Notes: a model not told the origin generated them from the sequence alone. A stretch of 64,000 nucleotides of DNA from Gnetum montanum (GCA_015680685.1 MNCI01012686.1:539119-603118), one strand, 5' to 3'; positions 10,190 through 20,838 are shown, counted from the stretch's first letter. Program-made: numbers and translations.

Positions 10190-13100
10190 TCAAGGCAAAT
10201 TTTCCTTCAACCATCTTATAACTTGTATATATGATTTGGCTTCTCAACATCAATATATCCTTTTGATTGTTCAATATAGGTTGTCTCCTTTATTTCTCCA
10301 TTTAAAAAAGATAATTTAACATCCATTTAGTAGAGCTTGAATTCCTAATGTACTAAAAATGATAAAAGCCATTTAATGGATTTTAGTCTTGAAACAGTAG
10401 CAAAATTATCCTAATAATTAATTTCCTTAATTTAAGCAAAGCCTTTAGCTACTAATAGTACCTTGTTCTAGGTTACTTCACCATGCTCATTCGCCTTATC
10501 TTCAAAGATCCAGTTGCTTCTAATGACATTAGCTTCTTTTGGATATGGGACTAACTTCTAAGTACCTTTCTTTATAATTTGCTTCACCTCTTCATCCATG
10601 GATGTTTTCTAGTCTTCATTCCGAAGGGCTTCTATAATTTTTAGTGGAATGGAAAAAGTATGACAACATACTACTAAGTCATAGTCCAATTTTTCAGCCC
10701 TATTTCTCCTTATCATTTGTATAAGAGGTTTTTAGAGGATATCTATCATGCATCTAAACCTTTGTGTTCTTCTCCTTAGACCATCATTGGGTGTTGCCTC
10801 TTGTTCTATTTCTACCTCATTGGTTGAGACTGGTCACTCTTCTTCACTCTCATTAGCTCGTTCAGATGCCAAAATGCCATAATCATTTTCTTCTTCATCT
10901 ACATTCATACCTTTCTCAACCACATTGTTTGGCTCTTCTGATAGTTCATCAATCTTAGCATGAGGTATTTTAAAAATCTTTGAATTTTTTAAGTTCAAGA
11001 AATTATAAGCTTTTAAATAAATAGAATATCTAATAAACAAACCATCCTCACAATAGTTATTAAGCTTGTAATCATTATCTTGATTCTTAATAGAGCACAT
11101 GCTACAAAAAATTTTGAGATATTGAATATTAGTTATTTTATCATATCACATTTGATAAGGAGTCTTACCATTATCCACTCTTACCAAAAATTTATTGATG
11201 ATATACATAGTTTTTTTGGTTATCTCATTACATATATATTTTGGTACATTCTTCTTGTTCATGATTGATTGAATCATCTTGATTATAGTTCTATTTTTTC
11301 CAATCTATACATAATTCTATTTAGGTATTCTAGCTAATGAAAATTGCCTCATGATACCTAAATCTCTACATAGCTTATAAAATTCATTTGAGGTGAACTC
11401 ACCTCCATTGTTAATCCTAAAAACTTTGATTTCAAGCCTTGTTTCAATTTTAACCATACTTTTAAATGCCTTAAAATGCTTAAATACATCAAAATATTTC
11501 TTGATACATGTTAGCTATGATATTCTAGTATAATCATCAATAATAAGATAGAAATATTTATTGCCATCAAAACTAATTACATTAAAAGTTCCATAGACAT
11601 TCATATGTAGTAATTCAAACTTACTATTATCATAAAAATATACTGGTTTAACTATAGCTCTAGATTGTTTTCCATGTTGATAAGTAGAACATACCTTTTC
11701 CAATTGGCTTACTTGAGGAATGCCTCTTATACTTTGAACCTTGATGAAAGCTTAGATATTTCTGAACTTAATTGTCCTAGTCTTTTGTATCAACACGTAC
11801 TAGTTCTTTTCTGAAAAATAAGTGTTAGACATTGAGGTTTCTCATTTATGGAATAGAAAGTATTTCCTGCTTGAGTGACAGAAGCTTTAAAATCATTTTT
11901 TATTTTTTAATATACATTTCTCATTCATGAAATAGATATTATAAAATTCTCTTTAAAATTATCCTAACCTCAACAAATTATAATGCAAGCCATAAAAAAA
12001 AGGTTATGAACTTTAGGAAAATCATTATAAATTATAACTAAGATAATACCTCTTACCATGGCTTTATCCTTATCATCAAAGCTTACCTTACCTTCATTGA
12101 AGGGATTAAGCATGATAAATTTTAATTTATCATTGGTCATATGTTAAGAATTTCCATTGTTAAGAAACCATATCTCTAAAATATACGAGTTCTTTAAGGC
12201 TAACTAAATAAGGAGAGATCTTCTGTTGATCAATCTCCAGACATGTTGCCCTATTCTAACATTTCTTAGCAAAGGCTTAGTAAAGTATGACTTAAATTGA
12301 GATCTACATCTAGTATATATTTTATAATATCTAGCTTTATGGCCTAATATTCACAATTAAAATAATAACCTTGGAAGAAGTTAGCTAGTAGTCTTGAATC
12401 ATACCTAATGATTAGAATTCTTAGAGTAGGAAGAATTTCCTTACCTATGTGTGAGGCCATAATTTATGAAAGTGGAGGCTATGTTGGAGCTCTTATCTTC
12501 TAAGTTGATGCTTTTACTAAAGATGACTTTCTTGAGAGATCAAACTCATAGCTAAGACCCTTCTTGTAATTACATAATCATCCATTCTTAATCATATTCT
12601 TGAGTTGTTTTAAGTTTTGTGTAAACCTACTAAATAGATTATATGTAGCTTGATTAGTCTTATCTTTTATATCATTCTTTAACAACAAGACTTCCTCTTT
12701 TAGCTTTAAATTTTCTTATTTGGTTATTTCAATCTTCATCTTATAGCTCTTGATTTCTTCTTTCCTTTATTTTAATACTTTGTTTAACTTTTCATTAACT
12801 CTAACCACCATTTCCAATTGCTCCATTAGCCCTTCTATATCAACATCATCACCTTCTTTGTATTCAATTTCAACTATATTTCATGAGCTTGGTCTAACTT
12901 CATCGTCACTTGAGCTTGCAATCTCAATAGTACTAGGAGTTTCGTGATGATTTGAGTTGTTATATATAAATCTTTAAAAACCATCATCTAAATCACAATC
13001 TTTAATCATGGTTGGACATGAAAACAAGTCTTGTGTAACAAAATTAGAATCATTAATTATTACATAAACATGAGAAAAATGAGCAAAATAATTTTCTTCA

Positions 13101-13208
13101 ACATCCTTGATTTCTAAACTATTTTCTAGATGCTCTATTTGGCTTTGTATTTTAATTAATTAAGATTTTAATTTATTGAACCTATACCAAGTGCTCTTTG
13201 ACTTGAAC
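10190..13208 (-). pseudogene. Copia B gag-pol remnant
   Basis: In minus-strand order come late gag and protease (about 11900-13208, poorly readable), the integrase core (11515-11703, with STYQHGKQSRAIVKP, then LLHMNVYG in place of the usual LLHMDLFG, then YFYLIIDDYTR), an acidic linker (10834-11100) and the RT start. RT is recognisable near 10200-10340 from the equivalents of LYQMDVKSFFLNGEIKE and VEKPNHIYKL. The catalytic Asp in LLHMD has become Asn. Stops abound, so it is not functional. This family is clearly different in sequence from copia A. Confidence 0.72.
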
Positions 13209-13213
13209 CTGGT
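13209..13213. repeat. CTGGT target duplication (left)
   Basis: The pentamer ctggt directly precedes the LTR start here and directly follows the LTR end at 20839-20843. Identical 5-bp duplications on both sides show an undisturbed LTR retrotransposon insertion. Confidence 0.93.
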
Positions 13214-13238
13214 TGATGAGACGCGGTTTACACTAGGC

Positions 13239-13285
13239 CGCGATATCGCGTCTTCTCCTGCGATATCGCGTACGCGATATCGCGT
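13239..13285 (+). promoter_or_regulatory. Palindromic GCGATATCGC array upstream of LTR TATA box
   Basis: Three perfect palindromic decamers (13240-13249, 13260-13269, 13274-13283) lie 15-60 bp upstream of TATA. The 3' LTR has five copies. The position is that of a U3 enhancer, and a repeated dyad is a natural site for a dimeric factor. Function is inferred. Confidence 0.7.
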
Positions 13286-13298
13286 CGCGCCACCATTT

Positions 13299-13310
13299 CT
13301 ATAAATAAGA
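13299..13310 (+). promoter_or_regulatory. LTR TATA box
   Basis: The sequence ctataaataaga matches a plant TATA box and sits just downstream of the palindrome array. Transcription of genomic RNA would start about 30 bp further on. The same box is at 19885-19896 in the 3' LTR. Confidence 0.75.
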
Positions 13311-14254
13311 GGCGGCACTCCCCTTTTTCCCCAATCCTGGCTAGTGTAGCGAAGCTCTGGCAGATTGATCACTCCAGAGTTAGAATTTTTCCCCATGTGC
13401 CCGCAGTAGGAGTCCTAGAGTGAACGGCTCTTTATTCGAGCAGCTTGTAACCTGAACCCAAGTTGTGTACGGCAATAAAGACGAACTTGTTTGGATAAAC
13501 CTTGCAGCACGTGGTTTCATTTATTGCTTTATTTCCTGCTTTCCTAGTGCGTTCAAGTACGACTTGATTACGAGCGTCTACGGACGTGTACGGCTAGTCA
13601 AGGAATCGGCTGCTTGACGCAATGCATGAGTACGACTCAATTACGAGCATTGGATGCTTGGTAACCCAGTAGCGTATTCCAGGATTCTGCGCTTGGTAAC
13701 TCCCGGGTCTAATGTGTACGGCTAGTTGAGGAATCGGCTGCTCATTGCTAGGCTAGATCGTGTGATAAGTACGACTTAGTTACGAGCACCCACGGGTGTG
13801 TACGGCTGGCTAAGGAATCGGCTGCTTATCACACGTAGGCTAAATAGGTGCCTCAGTACGACCACTTCGAGCACTTGCGTTACGTGTGGCGATCCCAGTA
13901 ACGATTAGCGTTTGGTAAGCTGCAGTTGCATAGTTCAGGGTGTGTCCGGCAAGTGGGAACGGATGCTGACGCTAGTTAATTTAGACTTAGATCTTAGTTA
14001 GAGTTAGTTTAGTTTTCTCAACCCTTTCTCCTGGTAGCATAGAAGATAAGCCGAAAATACCAAAAAAATCACATACCTCAGACTTGCTTAACCATACACC
14101 GTGACACATACAAGCAAGCCTGGGAAGACAACGAACGATTAACCCCAAGTGTTTCTTGTGGCGTTAAGGCATTTAGTCTGCGGAGTTCGACCGGATCGCG
14201 CGTGTACGCTCGTATTCGTATGGTGGAGTGTAGGGGTACCTCGCCACTCATCAT

Positions 14255-14271
14255 TGGCGCCGTTGCCGGGG
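14255..14271 (+). promoter_or_regulatory. Primer binding site, tRNA-Asp
   Basis: TGGCGCCGTTGCCGGGG begins one base after the LTR and is the exact complement of the 3' end of plant tRNA-Asp(GUC), including CCA. tRNA-Asp priming is typical of Athila/Tat-type gypsy elements. Confidence 0.92.
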
Positions 14272-14399
14272 ACTAAGTGTTTTTTCGCCAATTTAACATA
14301 AGGGATATCACTCACATCGTTGTGAGCTTAAAACGAACCTTAGGGTTAATCAGTTAATCAAGAACAATAAATAACGGTGAAATTAGCACACCAATAGAA

Positions 14400-17300
14400 A
14401 TGGCTTCTTCTCACGAAATCAACTCACCTAAGGACAATACAGGAGAAAGTCAGCATCATACGCATAACCGAGATCAACCATGTCCTCAACAATCTAAGGT
14501 CACATATACTCATCCCGATGAGTATGTGCCGGATTTTACCTTTGTTTTCCATCAAGATGAGCAACTGCGGTGGAGAGACATGCAAGGTAACATCGTGTTA
14601 CCCCCAGATCGCTCTGCTTCCAACATGCTTTTCCGTGCCTTGGTACGGTATGGCATGCAAGAGCTGATTACTGAATACGTTGCGGATGATTACACTCTGA
14701 GGGATTATCATCCCACAAAAGCCCAACGTATTCGGGATGCAAGGCAGGAGAGCCAACATTCACTACTGAAGGGCAAGGTTTCCCACGTCATTAGTGAAAT
14801 AGGAGACGAGGAACCCCTCACAACGGGTTTCTTAGAAAATGATGTTCCTCCTCCTCACTCTAGTGAAGAGGTTAGGCATCAGGGCCTTAGATCAACGATA
14901 CATATTCCAGGCTCTGATCCCCGTGAGCACCAGCTGTTCACGGCAGGAACAATCACTCGCACTAATGACGGACTCGTTGATCGTCGCAACGGTCGGGACC
15001 GAAGCAGCCGAAGAGAAGGTAAGAAACATCACCATGGTGATGGATCCCCTTCTTCTTCCCCTTCATCACATCATTCACCCTCTCCTTCCACATCTGGGCG
15101 CAGCCACCATGAGCATAACGCGGAAAGTAAAGGTAGAAGAGATGAAATGCCTCGACAAGAAGGTCGAGAGGAGTTAGGACAAGGGCAAGGACGTAGGGAG
15201 AATAGGGAACCACAACGTAGACATCACAGACGTCATGAAAGAGATGATCATGACGAACCCCTATTCGCAACCCGAAGTATGCTTGACATTAGAGAGGCAG
15301 TTAGGATTCCCACAAGGCATTTGAAAGACAGTAGGATCAAGCGTTTGGATATAAATAATATCCCACGTTTTGAAGGGGGATACAACGCTGATCCTCAACA
15401 TCATTTACAGGCATTCCACGACGCCTGTGCCTTGCAGAACATAGACAATGAGTGGCAGAAACTCAAGTTGTTCCCAAGGACACTCACTAAAGAAGCAGAA
15501 AGCTGGTACCGGTCCTTAGAACCGGAAACCATCAGGAGGTGGAGTACGATGCTCGAATTGTTCAACAACAAATATCAAACGTACTCCAGAGTGTCTAACT
15601 TGCGTAAGCAGATCCAAGGCTGGAAACAAGGAGCTCATGAATCCTTGGATGCTGCCATGGCCCGTTACTACACATTGCTACATCGTTGCCCGGGCCATGG
15701 GTACGCTAAGCGGGATCAACTTCGCCACCTCGTGGATGGGCTACGAAATGAAACGAGAAGAACTCTTGGGACTTACGCCCAAGGGAGACTCTCCCAACTA
15801 AGAGCCCATGAAGTTGAAGTATTGTTGGAACAAGTAGCGCAAGAAGAGGGTGAGCTACGGAAAAGAGAAAGTGCGGAGGAATACAACCGTGATCCCTCCC
15901 TTCGTAAGAAGGGAGTGAAATTCTGTGATGAGGAGGATGAGTCACCACTCGAAGAGTTGGTGAACAGGAAAACTGTGCCGATCCAAAAGTTAACAACGGA
16001 GGTATCGGCTAAGGTAGACCAAATGTGGGATTCCTTAGACTCACGAATAGAAACAGTCCTGAAAATAGTAGAAGAGTCTAAGGATGAGCAAAGTAGTGAT
16101 AAAAGCAAGAACATGCGGAGAAACTTTAACCCTGCACATAACAAGGGTAAGGGAAAAATCTCTAACTCCGATGAGGCTGAAAATTCTGATTCAGACAATG
16201 ACGGTGGATGTGAGGTCTGCTATTATGACCATCCTAAGGGATGTTGTCCAATCATCTCACATCTGCAGGAGTCTGGGGTGTATGCATTAAATCCAAGACT
16301 TAATCAACGGCAAACACCCAGAAGGTTACCTTATCCACAAGGTAACCCGAGGCAGTTCCACCAACCCTTGACGTATTATCCAAGTGGAACACCTCCGCAG
16401 CCCATCGAGCAACATCAGCAGTGGCAATACCCACAGTCATGGGGGATGCCACAGCCAACACATCGATACCCTTACCGGCAGCCTGATCCTTATGGTTATT
16501 ATGTGCAGCAGCCAGTTTCTCCAGGTGACGCTATGAGTCACACTCCACGCCGTCACTACTACGCTCGGGAGTACTTCAGAAGGACTCCTTCTCCTCCGGG
16601 AGACATTCCACATTCTGTCCATCCTCTAACTCCACCCGCACCTTTTCCTCAAGTAGTTCCCATAACACCTCCTGCTCCAACAATGCAAGGGGAATTACCT
16701 ACCCAACCGCAGCAACGTCACGCCGCGAGATCTGTAAATATTCAGAGTGTAAATATCCAACCGGACACTAGTTCTGGCGATAACTGTACAAAAAGGAGAC
16801 CCTTTTTCAGAACTAGGAGCCCGGATAGGCTCTCGCAACAACAAGCGGACGGGTATATGTATAGGCCTCTAACTACTAACACTTCGGAGCACCCTTCAGT
16901 CCAAGGGAATGTAACGCATACGGTTATGCTAACACATACCGTAACTGACTGGATCAAGGTAGGCCACCTTCCCAGGAAACTAACTGACCCTGGGAGTCCC
17001 TTTATTCATTTGCAGATCGCTGGGAATGCGCCACATCGAGCTCTTCTTGACTCAGGTTCCGGAGTCAACTTAATTTCGCGAAAGATGTATCACGCCTGGA
17101 ACCTGCCCCAACTTAAGAAGAGCAACATTCAACTGGAGCTGGCAGACCAGTCCATTGCCATCCCATTGGGTTTGGTGGAGGACGTTATCACCACTGTGTG
17201 TGGTTGGTCCTACCCAGCAGACTTCCTAGTGATCGATGTTAACAACAACGAAGGGGACTTCCCAATTATAATGGGAAGGGCATGGCTAAGCACAGTAGAT

Positions 17301-17744
17301 GCATGCCTTAGGATCCGTGATCTTTCCTTGGAAATCTCCAAGATAAACATATGTGGAAAGATCGAGAAGAGGATAGTTCCATGCATCACATACAGTGATT
17401 CATCGGGTGATGACACGGAGGAAATGTCTCCATGTCACAGGTGTGCCCAGGAAACTCTGCAACAAAGATGCCTGTATGTAGCAACCACACAAGAAGTAGT
17501 AGACACCCCGTGGTTGACAGCTTCTCATAAGGGCAAACAAATATGCATGGAACGAACTGAGGCAACTCATGCCAACAACCGTGGCATAGACACATTGGAA
17601 CGTGAGCGTCGCCAACTTCCACCCCTGAATCTAAGATCATCATTTGGGAGAAGTTGGGCACTGCTTAGAAATTCAAATAGGCGCTCACTACTTCGGATCT
17701 CTCCCTCACAACTCAGTCATGGGGGAGATGGCCACCTATGCTAA
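14400..17744 (+). CDS. Gag-protease polyprotein of the intact element
   Basis: The 1114-codon ORF has no internal stops. A basic Arg/His/Ser-rich stretch (about residues 200-285) precedes a retrotransposon gag domain (about 315-475) holding ESWYRSL, NKYQTYSRV and CPGHGYAKRDQLRHLVDGLR. A short knuckle-like CX2CX3HX3CC follows (Cys604, Cys607, His611, Cys615/616); an old relative reads CX2CX3HX4C. Next come a Pro/Gln/Tyr-rich linker (640-800) and a retroviral aspartic protease with catalytic LLDSGSGVNLI (Asp884) and the C-terminal PIIMGRAWL block. Gag would build the particle and the protease mature it. The ATG at 14400 is the first in frame, 129 bases after the primer site. The ORF stops about 115 codons after the protease, where RT would normally begin. 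Related old copies have gag but no protease. Confidence 0.93.
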   Translation: MASSHEINSPKDNTGESQHHTHNRDQPCPQQSKVTYTHPDEYVPDFTFVFHQDEQLRWRDMQGNIVLPPDRSASNMLFRALVRYGMQELITEYVADDYTLRDYHPTKAQRIRDARQESQHSLLKGKVSHVISEIGDEEPLTTGFLENDVPPPHSSEEVRHQGLRSTIHIPGSDPREHQLFTAGTITRTNDGLVDRRNGRDRSSRREGKKHHHGDGSPSSSPSSHHSPSPSTSGRSHHEHNAESKGRRDEMPRQEGREELGQGQGRRENREPQRRHHRRHERDDHDEPLFATRSMLDIREAVRIPTRHLKDSRIKRLDINNIPRFEGGYNADPQHHLQAFHDACALQNIDNEWQKLKLFPRTLTKEAESWYRSLEPETIRRWSTMLELFNNKYQTYSRVSNLRKQIQGWKQGAHESLDAAMARYYTLLHRCPGHGYAKRDQLRHLVDGLRNETRRTLGTYAQGRLSQLRAHEVEVLLEQVAQEEGELRKRESAEEYNRDPSLRKKGVKFCDEEDESPLEELVNRKTVPIQKLTTEVSAKVDQMWDSLDSRIETVLKIVEESKDEQSSDKSKNMRRNFNPAHNKGKGKISNSDEAENSDSDNDGGCEVCYYDHPKGCCPIISHLQESGVYALNPRLNQRQTPRRLPYPQGNPRQFHQPLTYYPSGTPPQPIEQHQQWQYPQSWGMPQPTHRYPYRQPDPYGYYVQQPVSPGDAMSHTPRRHYYAREYFRRTPSPPGDIPHSVHPLTPPAPFPQVVPITPPAPTMQGELPTQPQQRHAARSVNIQSVNIQPDTSSGDNCTKRRPFFRTRSPDRLSQQQADGYMYRPLTTNTSEHPSVQGNVTHTVMLTHTVTDWIKVGHLPRKLTDPGSPFIHLQIAGNAPHRALLDSGSGVNLISRKMYHAWNLPQLKKSNIQLELADQSIAIPLGLVEDVITTVCGWSYPADFLVIDVNNNEGDFPIIMGRAWLSTVDACLRIRDLSLEISKINICGKIEKRIVPCITYSDSSGDDTEEMSPCHRCAQETLQQRCLYVATTQEVVDTPWLTASHKGKQICMERTEATHANNRGIDTLERERRQLPPLNLRSSFGRSWALLRNSNRRSLLRISPSQLSHGGDGHLC

Positions 17745-17762
17745 TCATATGGGGCCCTCAGT

Positions 17763-17905
17763 TCTTTTTCAGTTTTTGTTTTACACATTTTTGTTTTACA
17801 ACGTTTTTGTTTTTCACATTTTTGTTTTACAATTTCTTTAACTTTTCTAATTTTTGTTTTACAAATTTCTTTAACTTTTCTTGTTTTTGTTTTACAACAT
17901 CGTTA
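17763..17905 (+). repeat. Tandem TTTTTGTTTTACA modules
   Basis: Six or so imperfect copies of a 13-15 bp module built on tttttgttttaca, some separated by ttctttaacttttc, follow the gag stop codon. Confidence 0.85.
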
Positions 17906-17921
17906 TATTTTTCTATCTTTT

Positions 17922-17946
17922 TGTGTGTGTGTGTGTGTGTGTGTGT
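17922..17946. repeat. (TG)n microsatellite
   Basis: About twelve TG units in a row lie in the non-coding part of the intact element. Confidence 0.95.
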
Positions 17947-19755
17947 CATCCATCATGTAAATTCGTCACCCAATAAGTGTTCGGGCCGATGGGATGAACT
18001 GTTTTTCATTAATTGCTAATGTTTGGTTTTTACCTTTAAGTTACATTGTTGATACTAAGGTATGTTCTTTTGATATGGCAGGCAATGAGATCACTTCATC
18101 CATCCATCCATCAAGTCTATGGTTTCCCTTGGCTTGGAAATGTACAGTTCCCTTCCAATAAGAACTTTAACGAACCAGTGACTGGGCATTTCTCAAACTA
18201 AGGAAGGACTCAAGGATTTGAAAAGGGTGTGACTTCAAGGGAACTTGGTGCTCTTGTGTTGGTCATTCACTTGGGTGCTTGGATGTTTTCTTCTTGGGTT
18301 TTCTTACCGTTCCGATGTAACCCAATAATCGGAAGCTGAGACAATAAAAATAAAGAAGTCTTTGCATGGTGTGGTCCCCACGCATAAAAACACAAAACAA
18401 AAAAAAAAAAAAAAAAAATGGAAAAACAGAAAAAAGAGAAGAAGAAAAAGCTAAAAAGCTAAAAGTGAGGATTCAAAGCACACCCCTTAGACGAAATAAA
18501 TTTGGGCTACAAGCACTGGTTATGGAACCAAAGTGTTCCCTCTAACTAAGGCCCTTCTCGCTTCCCATTCTCTCTGTTGTTTCGTCGGAATGGTGGTGGC
18601 TTCTCGAAGTTGCATCCTTGTTACCCAAGTGGATGATTTAACCAACTGCATTGATGCGAAGTCACTGGAAGTGGTTGGTTTGAGGCCAGAGTTGGAATGA
18701 GATTCGCCAAGTCACATTAATCATGAAACACACAAGGGGCTGTACACCACCTTGTTCTTGGGATTCCATTCCACTTCTCTTCTTCCCATCCTTCTCTCCA
18801 TTGTTCACCTCATTGCCGGTTGTATCATTGTATATACTTTGGTTGATGCTTTGTTTTCTTTTTGGTAAATTCTTCCGGTTAAGACTTTAACTCTTGTTTC
18901 CAAAGGACATTCCCCGAGCCTACGGACTCTTTGAATGTGGGATTGTCAGGGCATTAAGGGCATGAGCCTGCTTTGGGGAGGACCCACTGACATTCCTATT
19001 TGGAACACTAGTTAACTTCTTTTCCTTAACGTTTTGCAATTAATTATCATTTTTTGTTCATTTCCATCATGACATCCTTTTCTTGATGCCATAGTTGTCC
19101 CTTTTTACCTATCCTTCCTCTTCCTTTTCTCTTTCCATTCTAACGCTACCGGAGGTTCGCGATTAGTCATGGGGGTACGGGGCCTGATTTTTCGATTTTT
19201 ATCCTAAGCCCCGGATTTTTTCGTTTTTCTTCCTAACCCCTATACCTTCGGTAGTCATCATCTATATTTTCCCAGATCCATATCAGCCATACCACACCTT
19301 AGCCAGTGAGCCTAAACCGAAGCAAGGTATGCTTTACTTAATGATTCAATTACCCTTGCTAATATATGATGGTGTTGTGTGTGCAGATGGCAATCATACA
19401 ACAACGGAATGGATCTGGAGCAGACACTTGGAATGGAGCAGCGCTGAAGCAGCATGCAAGGAATGGAGTTGATAATGCGCTTACAGATGGACAACGAAAG
19501 GCGCAATCTAGGCGTTGGCAGCAACAAGACTCTTCTCTCTTCTTCTCTTCTATTCTCTCTCCTCTTTTCTCTCAGCTGCCAACTGTGGCCTGATGTCATT
19601 GTAATAAGGTGTTCACCCATGTTGTCATGAACACCAGTTTTTGTCAAGTCTTGTAATAAAGACCGTTCACATGTCATCCCATTAGTTCCATTTTCCCTAA
19701 TAATCCCATACCTACCTGATATCATTGTAAGGAACTCGAGGACGAGTTTTCATTC

Positions 19756-19768
19756 AGTCATGGGGGTA
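19756..19768 (+). promoter_or_regulatory. Polypurine tract of the intact element
   Basis: AGTCATGGGGGTA directly abuts the 3' LTR start TGATGAG, the position used to prime plus-strand DNA. The same sequence, often as CAGTCATGGGGGTA, abuts the 3' LTRs of relatives at 44377 and 58303 (complement). Confidence 0.85.
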
Positions 19769-20838
19769 TGATGAGACGCGGTTTACACTAGGCCGCGATA
19801 TCGCGTACGCGATATCGCGGCCGACGCGATATCGCGTCTTCTCCTGCGATATCGCGTACGCGATATCGCGTCCCGCCGCCATATCTATAAATAAGAGGCG
19901 GCACTCCCTTCATTTCCCAATCCTGGCTAGTGTAGCGAAGCTCTGGCAGATTGATCACTCCAGAGTTAGAATTTTTCCCCATGTGCCCGCAGTAGGAGTC
20001 CTAGAGTGAACGGCTCTTTATTCGAGCAGCTTGTAACCTGAACCCAAGTTGTGTACGGCAATAAAGACGAACTTGTTTGGATAAACCTTGCAGCACGTGG
20101 TTTCATTTATTGCTTTATTTCCTGCTTTCCTAGTGCGTTCAAGTACGACTTGATTACGAGCGTCTACGGACGTGTACGGCTAGTCAAGGAATCGGCTGCT
20201 TGACGCAATGCATGAGTACGACTCAATTACGAGCATTGGATGCTTGGTAACCCAGTAGCGTATTCCAGGATTCTGCGCTTGGTAACTCCCGGGTCTAATG
20301 TGTACGGCTAGTTGAGGAATCGGCTGCTCATTGCTAGGCTAGATCGTGTGATAAGTACGACTTAGTTACGAGCACCCACGGGTGTGTACGGCTGGCTAAG
20401 GAATCGGCTGCTTATCACACGTAGGCTAAATAGGTGCCTCAGTACGACCACTTCGAGCACTTGCGTTACGTGTGGCGATCCCAGTAACGATTAGCGTTTG
20501 GTAAGCTGCAGTTGCATAGTTCAGGGTGTGTCCGGCAAGTGGGAACGGATGCTGACGCTAGTTAATTTAGACTTAGATCTTAGTTAGAGTTAGCTTATTT
20601 TCTCAACCCTCTCTCCTGGTAGCATAGAAGATAAGCCGAAAATACCAAAAAAATCACATACCTCAGACTTGCTTAACCATACACCGTGACACATACAAGC
20701 AAGCCTGGGAAGACAACGAATGATTAACCCCAAGTGTTTCTTGTGGCGTTAAGGCATTTAGTCTGCGGAGTTCGACCGGATCGCGCGTGCACGCTCGTAT
20801 TCGTATGGTGGAGTGTAGGGGTACCTCGCCACTCATCA
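19769..20838 (+). repeat. 3' LTR of the intact element
   Basis: Starts and ends as the 5' LTR. It is 30 bp longer, owing to two additional palindrome units: five GCGATATCGC copies begin at 19795, 19809, 19826, 19846 and 19860. Otherwise I see only about ten substitutions, for example near 20594-20620 and 20720. Confidence 0.95.

Larger units (their letters stand above)
13214..14253 (+). repeat. 5' LTR of the intact element
   Basis: It begins TGATGAGACGCGG and ends ACTCATCA, so the ends are short inverted repeats (TGATGA/TCATCA). U3 is short: three copies of GCGATATCGC (13240, 13260, 13274) precede a TATA box at 13299. The remainder includes a series of imperfect modules around TACGACTTGATTACGAGC and GTACGGCTAGTCAAGGAATC between 13550 and 13830. 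Confidence 0.95.
17745..19768 (+). other. Long 3' non-coding region of the intact element
   Basis: No reverse transcriptase, integrase or other recognisable ORF is present in these 2 kb. It holds T-rich tandem modules, a TG microsatellite, an A-run of about 20 at 18398, a 3' block shared with the old relatives (the GGGGAGGACCCACT stretch near 18977 matches the complement of 32870-32890 and 59005-59020), and two polypurine-like motifs. The shared blocks suggest conserved RNA signals such as packaging or 3' structures. Confidence 0.8.
13214..20838 (+). mobile_element. Intact non-autonomous LTR retrotransposon (gag-protease only)
   Basis: The 7625-bp element has two LTRs (13214-14253 and 19769-20838), a perfect tRNA-Asp primer site, one long open gag-protease ORF, a roughly 2-kb 3' non-coding region, a polypurine tract and a CTGGT duplication. 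Where pol should follow protease there is no reverse transcriptase, RNase H or integrase motif in any frame between 17745 and 19768. Primer type and gag/protease style suggest descent from Ty3/gypsy of the Athila/Tat group, as in elements described as TR-GAG. The LTRs differ by only about ten substitutions plus one 30-bp indel by eye, so it is the youngest full element here. It is GC-richer than its surroundings and needs RT and integrase from elsewhere. Confidence 0.93.

Noticed and set aside
15706-16198. Minus-strand ORFs of 96-141 codons inside gag
   Set aside because: Shadows of the intact Gag-protease frame.
17745-19768. Hidden pol in the intact element
   Set aside because: I looked for RT (YADD/YLDD-type) and integrase (HHCC, DDE) motifs in all frames and found none; the longest frames are under 140 codons and lack motifs.
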